Positions 16,680 to 28,133 are shown, numbered from the stretch's first letter. The stretch: 64,000 nt of DNA from Actinoalloteichus caeruleus DSM 43889 (GCF_000429185.2 NZ_AUBJ02000001.1:5704001-5768000), one strand, 5' to 3'. Notes: a model not told the origin generated them from the letters alone. Program-made: numbers and translations.

Positions 16680-17707
16680 GTGGCACCCCGCATCCCGCGC
16701 ACCGTGTAGAGGAGGAGCGGCGCACCGGCGAAGGCGGCCACCACGCCCACCATCAACTCCTGCGGCCGCATCACCACCCGCCCGACGACGTCGGCGACCA
16801 GCAGCAGGGACGGGCCGAGCAGCAGCGCGAACGGGATCTGCTGGCGGAAGTCGATGCCGACGAACGCCCGCACGATGTGCGGGACGGCCAGCCCCACGAA
16901 GACGATCGGACCGGCGGCGGCGGTCGCCGCCGCGCTGAGCAGCGTCGCCGCCGCCAGCCCACCAGCCCGGACCAGGGCGGTGTTCACCCCGACCGAGAGC
17001 GCGGCCTCCTCACCGAGGGCGAGCCCGTTCAGACCGGGGGTGACCAGCGCCGTCAGCGCGAGACCGAACACGGCGAAGGGGAGCACCGCCAGCACGACGT
17101 CCATGTCCCGCCCGGCCAGCGACCCGACGACCCAGGTGCGGTAGCCGTCGAAGACGTTGGGCAGGCTCAGCGCGACGGCCTGGATGTAGGCGCCGAGCAC
17201 GGCCGAGACGACGGCACCGGCCAGCACCAGGCGAACCAGGCCGGCGCCCGGTCCGGCGGCGCCGATCGCGTAGACGAGCACACCGGCCACCACCGCTCCC
17301 GGCAGCGCCCACCAGACGCTGCTGGCCGCGCCGGAGACCCCGAGGAAGGCGGAGGCGGTCACGATGCCCGCCGCCGCCCCCATGTTCACGCCGAGCAACC
17401 CGGGTTCGGCCAGCGGATTGCGGGTGACCCCCTGGAGCAGGGTCCCCGCGACCGCGAGCCCCGCGCCCGCCAACAGCCCCAGCACGGTGCGCGGGTACCT
17501 GCTCTCGATCACCGCGGCGGTGAACGGGTCGGCGGTGCCGGCGAGGGTGTCGAGGACGTCGCCGAGCGAGGTCTCCCGGGAACCGAGCACCAGGCTGGCC
17601 AGCACCGCTCCCGCGAGGAGCAGCAGGCCCGCGACCAGCAGCAGCGTGTAGCGCGGTGCCCCGGAGGTGGTCCGGGCCGGCGGGGTCCGCGAGGAGGACG
17701 AGTCCAT
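16676..17707 (-). CDS. FecCD family iron-siderophore ABC permease
   Basis: A 343-residue polytopic permease. It has LAVAGTLLQGVTRNPLAEP near residues 80-100 and the docking segment GPIVFVGLAVPHIVRAF near 265-282. The first 20 residues are Ser/Pro-rich and precede the first membrane helix. It starts 7 bases after the substrate-binding protein stop and overlaps the next permease by 4 bases. Confidence 0.92.
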   Translation of the reverse strand: MDSSSSRTPPARTTSGAPRYTLLLVAGLLLLAGAVLASLVLGSRETSLGDVLDTLAGTADPFTAAVIESRYPRTVLGLLAGAGLAVAGTLLQGVTRNPLAEPGLLGVNMGAAAGIVTASAFLGVSGAASSVWWALPGAVVAGVLVYAIGAAGPGAGLVRLVLAGAVVSAVLGAYIQAVALSLPNVFDGYRTWVVGSLAGRDMDVVLAVLPFAVFGLALTALVTPGLNGLALGEEAALSVGVNTALVRAGGLAAATLLSAAATAAAGPIVFVGLAVPHIVRAFVGIDFRQQIPFALLLGPSLLLVADVVGRVVMRPQELMVGVVAAFAGAPLLLYTVRGMRGAT

Positions 17708-17714
17708 GCCGGCG

Positions 17715-18758
17715 TCAGGAGATCCGGCTCACCGCGTCGTCGATGAGCGGCAGGTACCGGTCGATCACCCAGGGCACCGTCAGCGGGTTGATGACGGACG
17801 AGGCCGTGACGAACGCGTTGTCGTCACTGGCCACGAGGGCGCCGCTGGCGACGGCGGGGATCTCCGCGTACAGCGGCTGCGACTCGATCTGCTCCCTCGT
17901 CTCCTCGTCCGAGTAGAAGGTGAAGACCAGGTCGCTGTCCTGGAGGAGATCCGCCTGTTCCAGGCCGATCAGAGCCGAGTCCGTGCCCTCGGTCTCCGGG
18001 AGGGTCTCGGCGACGGGGTCCACGGTGAGGCCGAGCCCGGAGACCATCGCGACCCGCTGCTCGTCCGGCAGGAACACGCCGAGCGTGCCGGGGCCGTTGG
18101 TGTAGATGTAGGAGAAGGTGACGTCGGCGTACTCGGGGCGCGACTCGGCGGCCTCGGCCCACTGGCGCTCGATGTCCGACTTCAGCTCCTCGGCCTGCTC
18201 GCCCTTGCCCAGGGCCTGTCCGATGAGGTCGATCTGCTCGTCCCAGTCGGTGCTCCAGGCCAGGTCGGGGTAGGCGACCGTGGGGGCGATGTCGTTGAGG
18301 ATGTCGAACTGCTCCTGGGTGATGCCGGACCAGGGGGCGAGGATGACGTCCGGTTCGAGCGCGAGCACCGCCGCGATGTCGATGTCCTCACCACCGGTGA
18401 ACAGCTCGGGCAGCTCGTCGCCGCGTTCCTCGACCGCCTCCCGGATCCACGGCAGGTGGCCGGACTCGTCAGCGGCCCAGTCGTAACGCTCGACACCGAC
18501 GGGGGTCTGCCCCAGGGCGATGGCCGTCTCGGTCGAACCCTGCCCCAGGGTCACGATCCGCTCGGGCGCCTCCGGGATCTCGGCCGTCCCCAACGCGCTC
18601 CCGATCGACACCGGGAACGCACCCCCGCCAGCGGTGTCCTGCCCGCCCTCCGCGCCACCGTCCTCGGTGGACGTCCCGCACGCCGTGCCGCCCGACACCG
18701 CCACGGCCACCAGCGCCGTCGCCGCGCGCACCCGGGCGCCACTCCACACTGAGCTCAT
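17715..18758 (-). CDS. iron-siderophore substrate-binding lipoprotein (FecB/FepB type)
   Basis: A 347-residue secreted binding protein. Residues 1-26 form a signal peptide and Cys27 in SGGTAC is the probable lipidation site, although the box is not a perfect match. The mature part has the TroA/FecB fold with PERIVTLGQGSTETAIALG and EPDVILAPWSGI. It would capture ferric siderophore and hand it to the two permeases. The start at 18758 has GAGGG upstream; a longer reading frame would begin at 18845. An iron box lies upstream. Confidence 0.9.
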   Translation of the reverse strand: MSSVWSGARVRAATALVAVAVSGGTACGTSTEDGGAEGGQDTAGGGAFPVSIGSALGTAEIPEAPERIVTLGQGSTETAIALGQTPVGVERYDWAADESGHLPWIREAVEERGDELPELFTGGEDIDIAAVLALEPDVILAPWSGITQEQFDILNDIAPTVAYPDLAWSTDWDEQIDLIGQALGKGEQAEELKSDIERQWAEAAESRPEYADVTFSYIYTNGPGTLGVFLPDEQRVAMVSGLGLTVDPVAETLPETEGTDSALIGLEQADLLQDSDLVFTFYSDEETREQIESQPLYAEIPAVASGALVASDDNAFVTASSVINPLTVPWVIDRYLPLIDDAVSRIS

Positions 18759-19135
18759 CGCTTGGTTTCCCTCGGTTCGTGGTTGCGCCTTCACCCAGGA
18801 GGCGGACGAGACCGACGACGCCTGGGTGGCCCCGTGGCCCCACATCCGGCCGCCGTGGCGCGCACGGCGGGAACGGCTGCCGGCGGCACAGGTCAGCCAC
18901 AGGTAAGACTAACCTAACAAGGTGAAATCCTGATCAGCGTGGAGTGTGGCCGGCACCATGGCAGCCGACGGGAACGCGACGCCTCGTGATGATCCCCGCC
19001 ACTGGCGACCCCCTGCGGTGGACCGGGCTACCGCAGGAGGTGAGAGCGCGCGTGACCGCCTGATGGGGGTGCGACCTGATCGGGTGCGGCGGCGCCGCGC
19101 GGCCGAGGCGACGGGCATCCGGCCCCGACCCGGGC
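18759..19135. other. leader of the siderophore operon and gap before the helicase end
   Basis: Apart from the iron box no gene is evident. A short hairpin (CCTGCGGT at 19012-19019 with ACCGCAGG at 19030-19037) is present but has no clear role. Confidence 0.45.
18899..18917 (-). promoter_or_regulatory. iron box (IdeR/DmdR1-type operator)
   Basis: On the minus strand the sequence reads TTAGGTTAGTCTTACCTGT. It matches the actinobacterial iron-box consensus TWAGGTWAGSCTWACCTWA at 16 of 19 positions. It lies about 140 bases before the binding-protein start. Ferrous-iron-loaded IdeR/DmdR1 should repress the importer operon here. Confidence 0.8.
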
Positions 19136-20926
19136 TCACCGGGCGCGACCCCGGCCAGTGCGCGGACCGGGTCCCGGCGGGGGCGGGAGGCACGCCGGGC
19201 GGGCCGCCCGACGGGCGCGGCTCACCACCCGGGGTGCGCCGTGGGGGTCCCATCCGCCCGAGGACGTGCGGCCCCGGACATGCCGCACGCCCGGTTGGTG
19301 GTGGCCCACCAACCGGGCGTGCGGGTACGTGGCGACGGCGGCTCGGCCGTCACCGAGGGGTTCAACGCTGCTGGTCGCGGTCCCTGCGGTGACCACCCTG
19401 ACCGCCGTGGCGACGGGCCCGCCCGTCCCGGGCACCACCCTCGCGGTCCGAGCGGAACGCCGGGTCCCGGCGGCTCGACCGCCCGGTACCCGCGGCGCCC
19501 CGGCCCGACCACCGGCACGAGCGCCGTCCCGGGGGCCGTCACGACGCGGCGCCCTGGCCGGACGCTTCGGCTTCGACTCCGGCACCGGCTCCCCGCTGGG
19601 GGTCCGAGCGCCGGTGAGCTCCGCCAGCTGCTCGTCACCCGGCAGCACCCGGGTCACGGTGGGCCGCACCCCGGCGCGCCCCGTCAACGAGTTGACGCTG
19701 CGACGCTGCTCGTCGAGCACGAGCGTCACCACGGTGCCCGACTCGCCGGCCCGCGCGGTCCGGCCCGCGCGGTGCAGGTAGTCCTTGGGGTCGGACGGCG
19801 GGTCGACGTGGACGACCAGGCTCACGTTGTCCACGTGGATCCCGCGCGCCGCCACGTCGGTGGCCACCAGCACCGGAGTGGTGCCCTCGCGGAACTCGCC
19901 GAGGGTGCGGGTCCGGGCGTTCTGGGTCTTGCCGCCGTGCAGCGCCCCGGCCGCGACCCCGACCTGGCGCAGCTTGCGAGCCACCCGGTCGGCGCTGTGC
20001 TTGGTGCGCACGAACATGATGGTGCGGCCCTCACGGGCACCGATGGAGGCCAACACGTCCGGCTTGTGCTCGTCGGTGACCAGCAGCACGTGGTGGTCCA
20101 TCGTGTTCACGCTCGCCGACGGCGGAGCCACCGCGTGCACGACGGGGTCGGTCAGGTACTGCCGCACCAGCGCGTCCACGTCCCGGTCCAGCGTCGCGGA
20201 GAACAGCAGCCGCTGCCCGTCGGGACGCACCAGGTCGAGGATCGCCCTGACCTGCGGCAGGAACCCCATGTCGGCCATCTGGTCGGCCTCGTCCAGCGCG
20301 CTGAGGCCGATGTCGGACAGCGAGCAGGTGCCCTGCCGGACATGGTCGGACAACCGTCCCGGGGTGGCGATCAGCAGGTCGACCCCGCGCCGCAGCGCGT
20401 TCACCTGCTTGGGGAAGGACGTGCCGCCGACGACGGTCGCGCAACGCAGGCCGAGCGCCACCGCGAACGGCTGGAGCGCGTCGTGGACCTGCATCGCCAG
20501 TTCCCGGGTGGGCACCAGCACCAGGCCCCGGGGACGCATCGGCTGCGAGGTGCCGTCGAGCAGCCTGACCAGGAGGGGAAGCCCGAAGGCGAGGGTCTTG
20601 CCCGAGCCGGTCTGCCCCCGTCCCAGCACGTCGCGGCCGGCCAGCACGTCCGGCAGCGTCGCGGCCTGGATCGGGAACGGCTCGGTGATGCCCCGCTGGG
20701 TCAGCGCGGCGACGAGGCGGTCGGGGAGCCCGAGCTCGGTGAAGGACGGGATCGGGCCGGTGAACTCGGTGATGGTCGGTTCGAGCAGCGGCGACGGCTC
20801 GACCACCTGCGCGGAGCGGCGGGAGTCACCCCGCCGGCGGCGGGGGCGGAACCCTCCGCCTCCCCCGTTCCGGCGTGGGCCGGAACGACGGGGCGACGGG
20901 GCGCGATCCGCGGACGTAGTGGGCAC
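19136..20926 (-). CDS. DEAD-box ATP-dependent RNA helicase, tail probably frameshifted
   Basis: The frame as it stands encodes 596 residues. The core has Q motif [10 protein letters not shown], motif I GQTGSGKT, motif II DEAD, motif III SAT and motif [12 protein letters not shown]. These enzymes remodel RNA, often in cold adaptation or ribosome assembly. GTG at 20926 is preceded by GGAGG at 6 bases, which fixes the start. A perfect terminator-like hairpin (19283-19324) lies inside the reading frame. Shifting frame somewhere between 19365 and 19538 gives a basic Gly/Arg tail ending HRRDRDQQR at a stop at 19362, just before the hairpin. I think the true gene ends there. Confidence 0.85.
   Translation of the reverse strand: MPTTSADRAPSPRRSGPRRNGGGGGFRPRRRRGDSRRSAQVVEPSPLLEPTITEFTGPIPSFTELGLPDRLVAALTQRGITEPFPIQAATLPDVLAGRDVLGRGQTGSGKTLAFGLPLLVRLLDGTSQPMRPRGLVLVPTRELAMQVHDALQPFAVALGLRCATVVGGTSFPKQVNALRRGVDLLIATPGRLSDHVRQGTCSLSDIGLSALDEADQMADMGFLPQVRAILDLVRPDGQRLLFSATLDRDVDALVRQYLTDPVVHAVAPPSASVNTMDHHVLLVTDEHKPDVLASIGAREGRTIMFVRTKHSADRVARKLRQVGVAAGALHGGKTQNARTRTLGEFREGTTPVLVATDVAARGIHVDNVSLVVHVDPPSDPKDYLHRAGRTARAGESGTVVTLVLDEQRRSVNSLTGRAGVRPTVTRVLPGDEQLAELTGARTPSGEPVPESKPKRPARAPRRDGPRDGARAGGRAGAPRVPGGRAAGTRRSARTARVVPGTGGPVATAVRVVTAGTATSSVEPLGDGRAAVATYPHARLVGHHQPGVRHVRGRTSSGGWDPHGAPRVVSRARRAARPACLPPPPGPGPRTGRGRAR
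19283..19324. terminator. perfect 19-bp hairpin, likely terminator of the helicase gene
   Basis: Arms 19283-19301 and 19306-19324 are exactly complementary around a TGGC loop. It lies 37 bases past the frame-shifted stop of the helicase at 19362. No U tract follows, as is common in actinobacteria. Confidence 0.7.
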
Positions 20927-21225
20927 AGAGAACCTCCGTGACATGGCACGCCGCGGGGACGCTCCGCGACGACAGTCGGCAGGCCGCGGAATGCGATCAC
21001 AAGGACGAGCCCGGCGCCTTGGCGCCATTGGTGAACGATGGGGCACCGGTGGCCTTCGTCGAGCCATCAGCGGACGCTTGCCGACGCGTCCGTCACGGTG
21101 CGATGCGAGCCTACACGGTCGCCGTCGGTCATCGCTCACCCCGGGGTAAGCCGTCGTGCCACCCCCCGGGCCCCGTCACCCTGACCTCCGCATCCCTCCC
21201 GACACGTCCCGGTCAACCTCCGGCG

Positions 21226-21642
21226 TCACCCGGCCAGGCCCGACACGCTCCTACACCACCGGGGCGCAACGCCTTGCCACCAGCCACGGCACGGGAGTCC
21301 GGCCGCCGCCACCAGCTCCGCGTACACCACCTCCGGGTCGGCGACCTCCGGCGGCAGTCCCCGAGCCCGGAACCAGGACAGCACCGAGTCGACATCCCGC
21401 CACGGGTGGGCGAGACCACACGGATCGCCCACGACGTCCACCAGCCGGGGCACGTCGATGACGACCAGGCGGCCCCCCTCGACCCGGACTCGGCATCCGT
21501 CCCGGTCGACCGGTCGCGACGCTGGTCGAGGCGGTGGCCACCGCCCGACCGGCCGGGCGCGCGGTGGGACACGCGTGGCTGGGGACTCGTCGATCGGGTC
21601 GGCCTCGCGGTCGGCGAGGTCGACGGCGCGGAAGCGGGACAC
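21226..21642 (-). CDS. small protein of unknown function
   Basis: A 138-residue protein I do not recognise. Its GTG start has GGAGGT six bases upstream, the best Shine-Dalgarno in this stretch. The N-terminal 45 residues are Arg/Pro-rich. The following part looks ordered: [18 protein letters not shown], then an [13 protein letters not shown] segment and [13 protein letters not shown]. There is no signal peptide or membrane helix. The gene lies alone between the helicase and yaaA, all on the minus strand. Confidence 0.6.
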   Translation of the reverse strand: MSRFRAVDLADREADPIDESPATRVPPRARPVGRWPPPRPASRPVDRDGCRVRVEGGRLVVIDVPRLVDVVGDPCGLAHPWRDVDSVLSWFRARGLPPEVADPEVVYAELVAAAGLPCRGWWQGVAPRWCRSVSGLAG

Positions 21643-22082
21643 GGCGGGACCTCCGGGGGAGGGCGCCCCGGCCGGCTGGGAGGAGCGGGCGGCTCCCGGC
21701 CGGCGGGCGCGGCGGGCGGGCGTACGAGGGGTGCGCGCGTCGGCCACGGGGCAACTCGGCACGGGCACTTGCTCCAAGACGGCACGCGGCGTGAACCGTG
21801 CGCCCAGCCTGACCCCACCGCCCTGCGCCGGCGACTTTTCTTCGGGGTGTGGGGACCGGGTCGACGACGGCCCTCCACCGCCGTGCCCGCGCGCCCACCC
21901 ACCGCTCGGGCCCGAGGGTGCCCCGGACGGCCCAGCCCTCGACCCCACCTCCCACCGGCGCGACCTGGTCCTCCCACGGCCCACCGACGCGCCGGGCGCG
22001 ACGCCCCCGCCGCGGCCGGCCGGGAGGCTCCGCACGGGGCGTGGGGGAGGGGCTCCCGCGCGTGGAGGGGTCGAGCGTTCGG
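21643..22082. other. intergenic region
   Basis: 440 bases without a supportable gene. Open frames across it use codons such as CAA, AGT and TTG that are rare in neighbouring genes, so they are probably chance. Confidence 0.5.
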
Positions 22083-22829
22083 TCAGCCGCGCGGAACCAC
22101 GAGGTCCAGCGCGGTGTCCGAGACCGGTTCCGCTCGCATCCCGGCGGCCAGGGCCAGCCCCGTCACGCCCTCGATGTCCGCCGGGGCGGTCCCGGCCGTG
22201 GCCAGCACGCGCGCCAGACGCCCCTTGTGCGCCTTGTTGTGGTGGCTGACCACCGTGCGCCCGCCCCCGGCGTCCTCGGACAGCACCCGGACCGTCACCG
22301 CGCCCGGAACCGGGGCGAACGCGGCGTACGCCCCGGACCTCAGGTCCACGACCAGCCCCTCCACGCCCGCGAGGAGCGGGGCCAGCACGGGGCGCCACAC
22401 CGTGCGCGGCGCCGGCAGCCCCGGCAGTCGGCTGCCGGCCGAGAGCCGGTACGCCGGCACCCGGTCGGTCGCGCGGAGCAGGCCGAACAGCGCCGAACAC
22501 ACCGCGAGGCGCCGCCCGGCGCGTTCCCACTCCACCGGCCCCCACTCGGGCGCGCCCAGGGCGTCGAAGAGCACTCCGGTGTACCGGAGCAGCGCGGGAG
22601 CGGTCGGCGCGGACCACAACCTCGCGTTGCGCGCGACCTCGTCCTCCTGCCGCTCGGACAGCCCCAACGCGGACAGGCTCGCCGGCACGTCCCCGGCCAG
22701 CCCGACCAGGGCGTCGGCGACCCGGCGCCGCACCGGTTCCAACTCCGGCCAGGACAGGCCGGAGAGCCGCAGCGCGGGGCCCTGGCCGCCGCTCGACTTC
22801 GTCTCCGACGGGGGCAGCAGCACCAGCAT
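22083..22829 (-). CDS. yaaA: YaaA/DUF328 family peroxide-stress protein
   Basis: A 248-residue protein starting [12 protein letters not shown], the YaaA signature, with [20 protein letters not shown] in the middle and [13 protein letters not shown] (Lys/His-rich motif) near residue 208. In E. coli YaaA lowers intracellular free iron during peroxide stress and binds DNA. The start at 22829 fits the family and has a -10 box 8 bases upstream. Confidence 0.9.
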   Translation of the reverse strand: MLVLLPPSETKSSGGQGPALRLSGLSWPELEPVRRRVADALVGLAGDVPASLSALGLSERQEDEVARNARLWSAPTAPALLRYTGVLFDALGAPEWGPVEWERAGRRLAVCSALFGLLRATDRVPAYRLSAGSRLPGLPAPRTVWRPVLAPLLAGVEGLVVDLRSGAYAAFAPVPGAVTVRVLSEDAGGGRTVVSHHNKAHKGRLARVLATAGTAPADIEGVTGLALAAGMRAEPVSDTALDLVVPRG

Positions 22830-22837
22830 GGTCGGGG

Positions 22838-22843
22838 AGGGTA
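22838..22843 (-). promoter_or_regulatory. -10 box of a probable leaderless promoter for yaaA
   Basis: On the minus strand TACCCT is followed by 8 bases and the ATG. Confidence 0.45.
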
Positions 22844-23184
22844 CTGAAGCGCCCCCGCCCGCCTCGCCACGCGTCACCCCCGACCCCGGATCCCGCCCCG
22901 CTCTCCCACGTCGGCCGCCGCCCCGACCCGGCCGAGGACCAGCCCGGTGCGCGCACCGCGCGGATCGACGGCCCCACCGCCGGGCGACCGACGGCGAGGC
23001 GCGGAGCGGGGACGCGACGATCCGGGCGGTCGGTCCGCGGCCGGTAATCAGTCGCGGAGTGTCACGGCCGACTCGCTACTCTGCCCGCGAACCAACAAAG
23101 GCACACACTCGCGACGGCCACGCGGCGCGGCCCCGGCCGCCGGCCCGGCCTCGCGTGCGCACCCGACCAGCCGAGGAGCTTGCC
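22844..23184. other. upstream region of proS
   Basis: No gene is supported. TACTCT at 23077-23082 is a candidate -10 box for proS, which would give a leader of about 100 bases. No T-box or other riboswitch pattern was recognised. Confidence 0.4.
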
Positions 23185-24933
23185 GTGATTACCAGGATGT
23201 CGTCGTTGTTCCTGCGCACCCTGCGGGAGGATCCGGCGGACGCCGAGGTGCCAAGCCACCGACTGCTGGTCCGCGCCGGCTACGTCCGGAGGGTCGCCCC
23301 CGGTGGCTACTCGTGGCTCCCCCTCGGGCTGCGCGTGCTCCGCCGGATCGAGCGGATCGTGCGGGAGGAGATGGACGCGATCGGCGGCCAGGAGATCCAG
23401 TTCCCCGCCCTGCTCCCCCGCGAACCCTACGAGGCCAGCGGCCGCTGGACCGAGTACGGACCGAGCCTGTTCCGGCTGAAGGACCGCAAGGGCGCCGACC
23501 ACCTGCTCGGTCCCACCCACGAGGAGTTGTTCACCCTCACCGTCAAGGGCGAGTTCAGCTCCTACAAGGACTACCCCGTCGTGCTGTACCAGGTCCAGAC
23601 GAAGTACCGCGACGAGGAACGGCCCAGGGCCGGCATCCTCCGGGGCCGCGAGTTCGTCATGAAGGACTCCTATTCCTTCGACCTCGACGACGAGGGGCTC
23701 GAACGTTCCTACCAGCTGCACCGCGCCGCCTACCAGCGGATCTTCGACCGCCTCGGCCTGCGCTACGTCATCGTGTCGGCCACCTCGGGGGCGATGGGCG
23801 GCTCGGCCTCCGAGGAGTTCCTCGCCGAGGCCCCCACCGGGGAGGACACCTTCGTCCGCAGCACCGGGTCGGACTTCGCCGCGAACGTCGAGGCGGTCGT
23901 CACGCCCGCGCCGCCCGCCCAGCCGGTGGAGGACAAGCCCGAGGCGCAGGTCCACCACACCCCGGACACCCCCACCATCGACAGCCTGGTCGGGTTCCTG
24001 AACTCGGCCGGACTCGGCCGCTCCTTCACGGCGGCCGACACGCTGAAGAACGTCCTGGTGAAGACCCGCCAGCCGGGTGCGAAGGACTGGGAGCTGCTCG
24101 CGGTCGGCCTGCCGGGCGACCGGGAGGTCGACCTCAAGCGGCTGGAGTCGGCGGTCTACCCGGCGGAGGTGGCCCTGCTGGAGGAGGCCGACTTCCGGAA
24201 CAACCCCTTCCTCGTCAAGGGCTACATCGGCCCGGGCGCCCTGCTGGCCAACGGGGTCCGCTACCTGGTCGACCCGAGGGTGGTCACCGGCACCGCGTGG
24301 GTGACCGGCGCCGACAAGGCCGACCACCACGTCGTCGACCTGGTCTGCGGCCGGGACTTCACCCCGGACGGCACCATCGAGGCCGCCGAGGTGCGCGAGG
24401 GCGACCCCGCACCCGACGGCGAGGGCACGCTGGTGGCCGCGCGGGGAATCGAGATCGGCCACATCTTCCAGCTCGGCAGGAAGTTCGCCGACGCCTTCGG
24501 CCTGGACGCGCTGGGTCCGGACAGCAAGCCGATCCGGATCACGATGGGCTCCTACGGGATCGGGGTGTCCCGACTGGTCGCCGCGATCGCCGAACAGCAC
24601 CACGACGAACTCGGCCTGGTCTGGCCGGCCTCGGTCGCCCCCGCCTCGGTGTACCTCGTCGTCGCCGGGAAGAACGAGGAGATCCGGGCCGGCGGTGAAC
24701 GGATCGCCGCCGAACTGGACGCCGCCGGCATCGAGGTCATCCTCGACGACCGAACCGTCTCCCCGGGGGTCAAGTTCGCCGACGCGGAACTCGTCGGCGT
24801 GCCCTACATCGTCGTCGCCGGCAGGGGACTGGCCAACGGCGTCGTCGAGGTCAAGCGGCGCAGCACCGGCGACCGGACCGACGTCGAGGTCGGAGCGCTC
24901 GTCGACCACCTGCGCACCGCGCTGGACGCCTGA
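23185..24933 (+). CDS. proS: prolyl-tRNA synthetase, bacterial type
   Basis: A 582-residue class II synthetase. Motif 2 appears as [16 protein letters not shown], motif 3 as [10 protein letters not shown], and the anticodon-binding domain fills the last 110 residues. The insertion editing domain sits between motifs 2 and 3 (about 220-400), as in bacterial-type ProRS. GTG at 23185 has GAGGAG 6 bases upstream; an ATG lies four codons later. A perfect hairpin terminator follows the stop. Confidence 0.96.
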   Translation: MITRMSSLFLRTLREDPADAEVPSHRLLVRAGYVRRVAPGGYSWLPLGLRVLRRIERIVREEMDAIGGQEIQFPALLPREPYEASGRWTEYGPSLFRLKDRKGADHLLGPTHEELFTLTVKGEFSSYKDYPVVLYQVQTKYRDEERPRAGILRGREFVMKDSYSFDLDDEGLERSYQLHRAAYQRIFDRLGLRYVIVSATSGAMGGSASEEFLAEAPTGEDTFVRSTGSDFAANVEAVVTPAPPAQPVEDKPEAQVHHTPDTPTIDSLVGFLNSAGLGRSFTAADTLKNVLVKTRQPGAKDWELLAVGLPGDREVDLKRLESAVYPAEVALLEEADFRNNPFLVKGYIGPGALLANGVRYLVDPRVVTGTAWVTGADKADHHVVDLVCGRDFTPDGTIEAAEVREGDPAPDGEGTLVAARGIEIGHIFQLGRKFADAFGLDALGPDSKPIRITMGSYGIGVSRLVAAIAEQHHDELGLVWPASVAPASVYLVVAGKNEEIRAGGERIAAELDAAGIEVILDDRTVSPGVKFADAELVGVPYIVVAGRGLANGVVEVKRRSTGDRTDVEVGALVDHLRTALDA

Positions 24934-24940
24934 CCGGACG

Positions 24941-24970
24941 CGGTCACGGGAGCCCCGGCTCCCGTGACCG
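24941..24970. terminator. bidirectional hairpin terminator
   Basis: CGGTCACGGGAGCC (24941-24954) pairs perfectly with 24957-24970. It lies between the convergent ends of proS and the membrane-protein gene and can serve both. Confidence 0.75.
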
Positions 24971-24991
24971 CCACCCCGCCGGGACCGGCCC

Positions 24992-25899
24992 TCAGTTCAG
25001 CGGGCGCAGGCTCTCGACGATCTGCCGGAGGTCCGAGTCGGCGACGCCGTGCGCCGCGCTCTGGTCGCCCGTCGCCACGATCGCCAGCGAACCGCCGGCC
25101 GTCGACGGGATGGTCACCACGTGCACGACGCCCGTCGCCGGCAGGCAGTCGTGCGTCTGGCCCAGCAGGACCTCCGCCCGCACGTGGCTGCCCTGGGTGT
25201 TACGCCCACCGTCACCGGCGTCGGTTCGCTGTACTCGAACTCCGAGATCGTCTCGCCCGTCTCCTGGTCGAAGTACCCGTACGCCGAACGAGCGATGTCC
25301 TCGGCGAGCTGGCGGGCGGCGGCACCCTGGTCGGGCTCGGCCACCTCCCAGATCCCCGAGGTACCCCGCGCCGAGTAGTCGAGCGCGGAGCAGAAGTCCC
25401 ACTGGTAGGAGGCCGGCGCCGAGTACCAGATCTCGTCGCCGTTCTCCAGGGTGAACCCCAGCTGCTCGCGTTCCTCCCAACCCGGTGGGACGTCGTACAC
25501 GGCGTTGCGCTCGGCGGACGCGACGGGAAGCCAGTCCGGGATCAGCGGAGCGGGCCCGTCCTGGCCCTCCTGCGCGGCGGCGGTCTCGGCGGTCGCCGAC
25601 GTCTCCGAGGTGGGAGCCGGCGCCGGGGTGTCGTCGCCCCCGGCGGTCTCCTCCTCGCCGCCACCGACGAGCAGGACCACGGTCGCGGTGACGCAGACCA
25701 CGATGACGGCGGCGAGGGCTCCGATCAACACCTTCCGCCGGCGATCGGGACCGGAGGGCTCCCCCTGCTGGCCGTACACCCCGAGGCCCGAGTACGACGG
25801 CGCTGCCGCCGAGTCGTGTCGTCCGGTCGTGGAAGCCGGGTCCCTGCCCCAGGAGTTGCCGTCACCGGGACCGCCCGGCCCACCCGTTGGCCAAGTCAT
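24992..25899 (-). pseudogene. single-pass membrane protein with extracellular domain, one-base frameshift
   Basis: The gene starts MTWPTGGPGGPG at 25899, has a Gly/Pro/Ser-rich N terminus, a membrane helix (VLIGALAAVIVVCVTATVVLL), a Thr/Ala/Pro linker and an exported domain of about 190 residues. The frame breaks near 25203: upstream reads PTPVTVGV, downstream in another frame reads NTQGSHVRAEVLLGQTHDC and runs to the stop at 24992. One missing G (GGCGT for GGCGGT) explains it and gives a protein of about 302 residues. As read, the first frame ends at 25114. Function is unknown. It resembles the gene at 29251 in architecture. Confidence 0.75.
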
Positions 25900-25906
25900 G
25901 CGTGTC

Positions 25907-25912
25907 ACCGTA
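25907..25912 (-). promoter_or_regulatory. -10 box of a probable leaderless promoter
   Basis: TACGGT on the minus strand, 7 bases before the ATG of the membrane-protein gene. Confidence 0.5.
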
Positions 25913-26018
25913 GCCGGGGCCGCCGCCACCCCGGCGCGGGACGGCGAAGGCGGGCTGTGACCAGGACCACCACCCGGTGGTGGGAAGTCAGGCCCACCGG
26001 AACGCGTTGAACCCGACC

Positions 26019-27050
<1,032 letters not shown>

Positions 27051-27083
27051 GCCCGGGTCGGATCCGGCCGGGCCGGGCGCCGA

Positions 27084-27494
27084 TCAGCCGGCCAGGAAGC
27101 TCAGACGCACCCGGCGCACCGGGTTGTCCACGTTGGTGTCCACCAGGCACACCGACTGCCAGGTCCCCAGGGCCATCCGCCCCGACAGCACCGGGACGGT
27201 CACGGAGGGCGGTACCAGCGCCGGCAGCACGTGGTCCCGGCCATGACCGGGCGTTCCGTGCTGGTGGCGCCACCGGTCGTCCCGGGGGAGCAGGTCGTTC
27301 AGCGCCGTGAGCAGGTCCTCGTCGCTACCGGCCCCGGTCTCCAGGACCGCGAGACCGGCGGTGGCGTGCGGCACCCACACGTTCAGCAGGCCGTCGGCTC
27401 GCGGCACCCGGCTCAGGAACTGCTCGCACTCGGCCGTCAGGTCGTAGACCACCTCGACCGAACCGGTGCGGATCTCGAACTCCTCACTCAACAC
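27084..27494 (-). CDS. YjbQ family protein (secondary thiamine-phosphate synthase type)
   Basis: A 136-residue protein of the UPF0047/YjbQ family. It shows VWVPHATAGLAVLE (His in the active-site loop), HQHGTPGHGRDHVLPAL and LGTWQSVCLVDTN, the conserved blocks in order. Family members have weak thiamine-phosphate synthase activity; the true role is unclear. The start is fixed by a -10 box 7 bases before the GTG. Confidence 0.88.
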   Translation of the reverse strand: MLSEEFEIRTGSVEVVYDLTAECEQFLSRVPRADGLLNVWVPHATAGLAVLETGAGSDEDLLTALNDLLPRDDRWRHQHGTPGHGRDHVLPALVPPSVTVPVLSGRMALGTWQSVCLVDTNVDNPVRRVRLSFLAG

Positions 27495-27501
27495 GGTGTC
27501 C

Positions 27502-27507
27502 ACCTTA
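27502..27507 (-). promoter_or_regulatory. -10 box of a probable leaderless promoter for the YjbQ gene
   Basis: TAAGGT on the minus strand, then 7 bases, then GTG at 27494. Confidence 0.5.
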
Positions 27508-28127
27508 GGAGCGCGGTGGTGCCCACCGCAGCGGAGCACGGGCCCGAGGTGGGTGGTGCGCCTGGTCGACGAGTCCCGGCCGAGGAGTGCCGCGCGGAGG
27601 GCACGACGGCGGGGAACCCGGGGCGCACCGGACCAGCGCACCGCCTCCGCCCCGGCCGCCGCCGGGACTCCCAGCCGGCCGGAGGACCGTTCCAGCGATG
27701 CGCGTGGCTCCCGAGGTCCGGGCACACGAGGTGCGCCGCCTCCCGTCGTGGGTCGTCACCCGCTCCCCGCCGTCGCACGGCCAGCGCCGCCGCCCGCCGC
27801 CGGTTTCGAGCGCGGCGCCGTCTCACGCTCGCGGGCTCGCCGCACCCGCCGTCACCCCCACTCCTCGCCACCGGCACCGCGCCCCGACGCGCGGCGCCGC
27901 CGGCGCTCGTGGCATCGCGGGAGCCGAGCAGCCGGAACCCCCACGACGGCGCACGTGCCGGGGCAGGGAACCCGGCTCCACGGCGACTCCTCGCCGCCGC
28001 GCTGCCACGTCCCCACGCCGTGCGACGGCACCACCACGGGGCTCCCGAGGGTGCCGCGCGGTCGCGGTCGCCGAACGACCCCCGTGCTGGCGCCCGCGAG
28101 GCTGTTCCGCCCGAGCCGGCGTGGTCG
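27508..28127. other. 620-base intergenic region
   Basis: Flanked by divergent genes with their own promoters. Open frames on both strands are compositionally like chance in GC-rich DNA (Arg/Pro/Ala-rich, no hydrophobic core). I see no gene, RNA or long repeat. Confidence 0.5.
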
Positions 28128-28133
28128 TAGTCT
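28128..28133 (+). promoter_or_regulatory. -10 box of a probable leaderless promoter
   Basis: TAGTCT, 7 bases before the GTG of the aminotransferase gene. The same hexamer and spacing occur before ribF. Confidence 0.5.

Noticed and set aside
18946-19392. Open frame on the plus strand between the siderophore operon and the helicase
   Set aside because: Low-complexity Arg/Gly/Pro composition, overlaps the helicase, no ribosome site.
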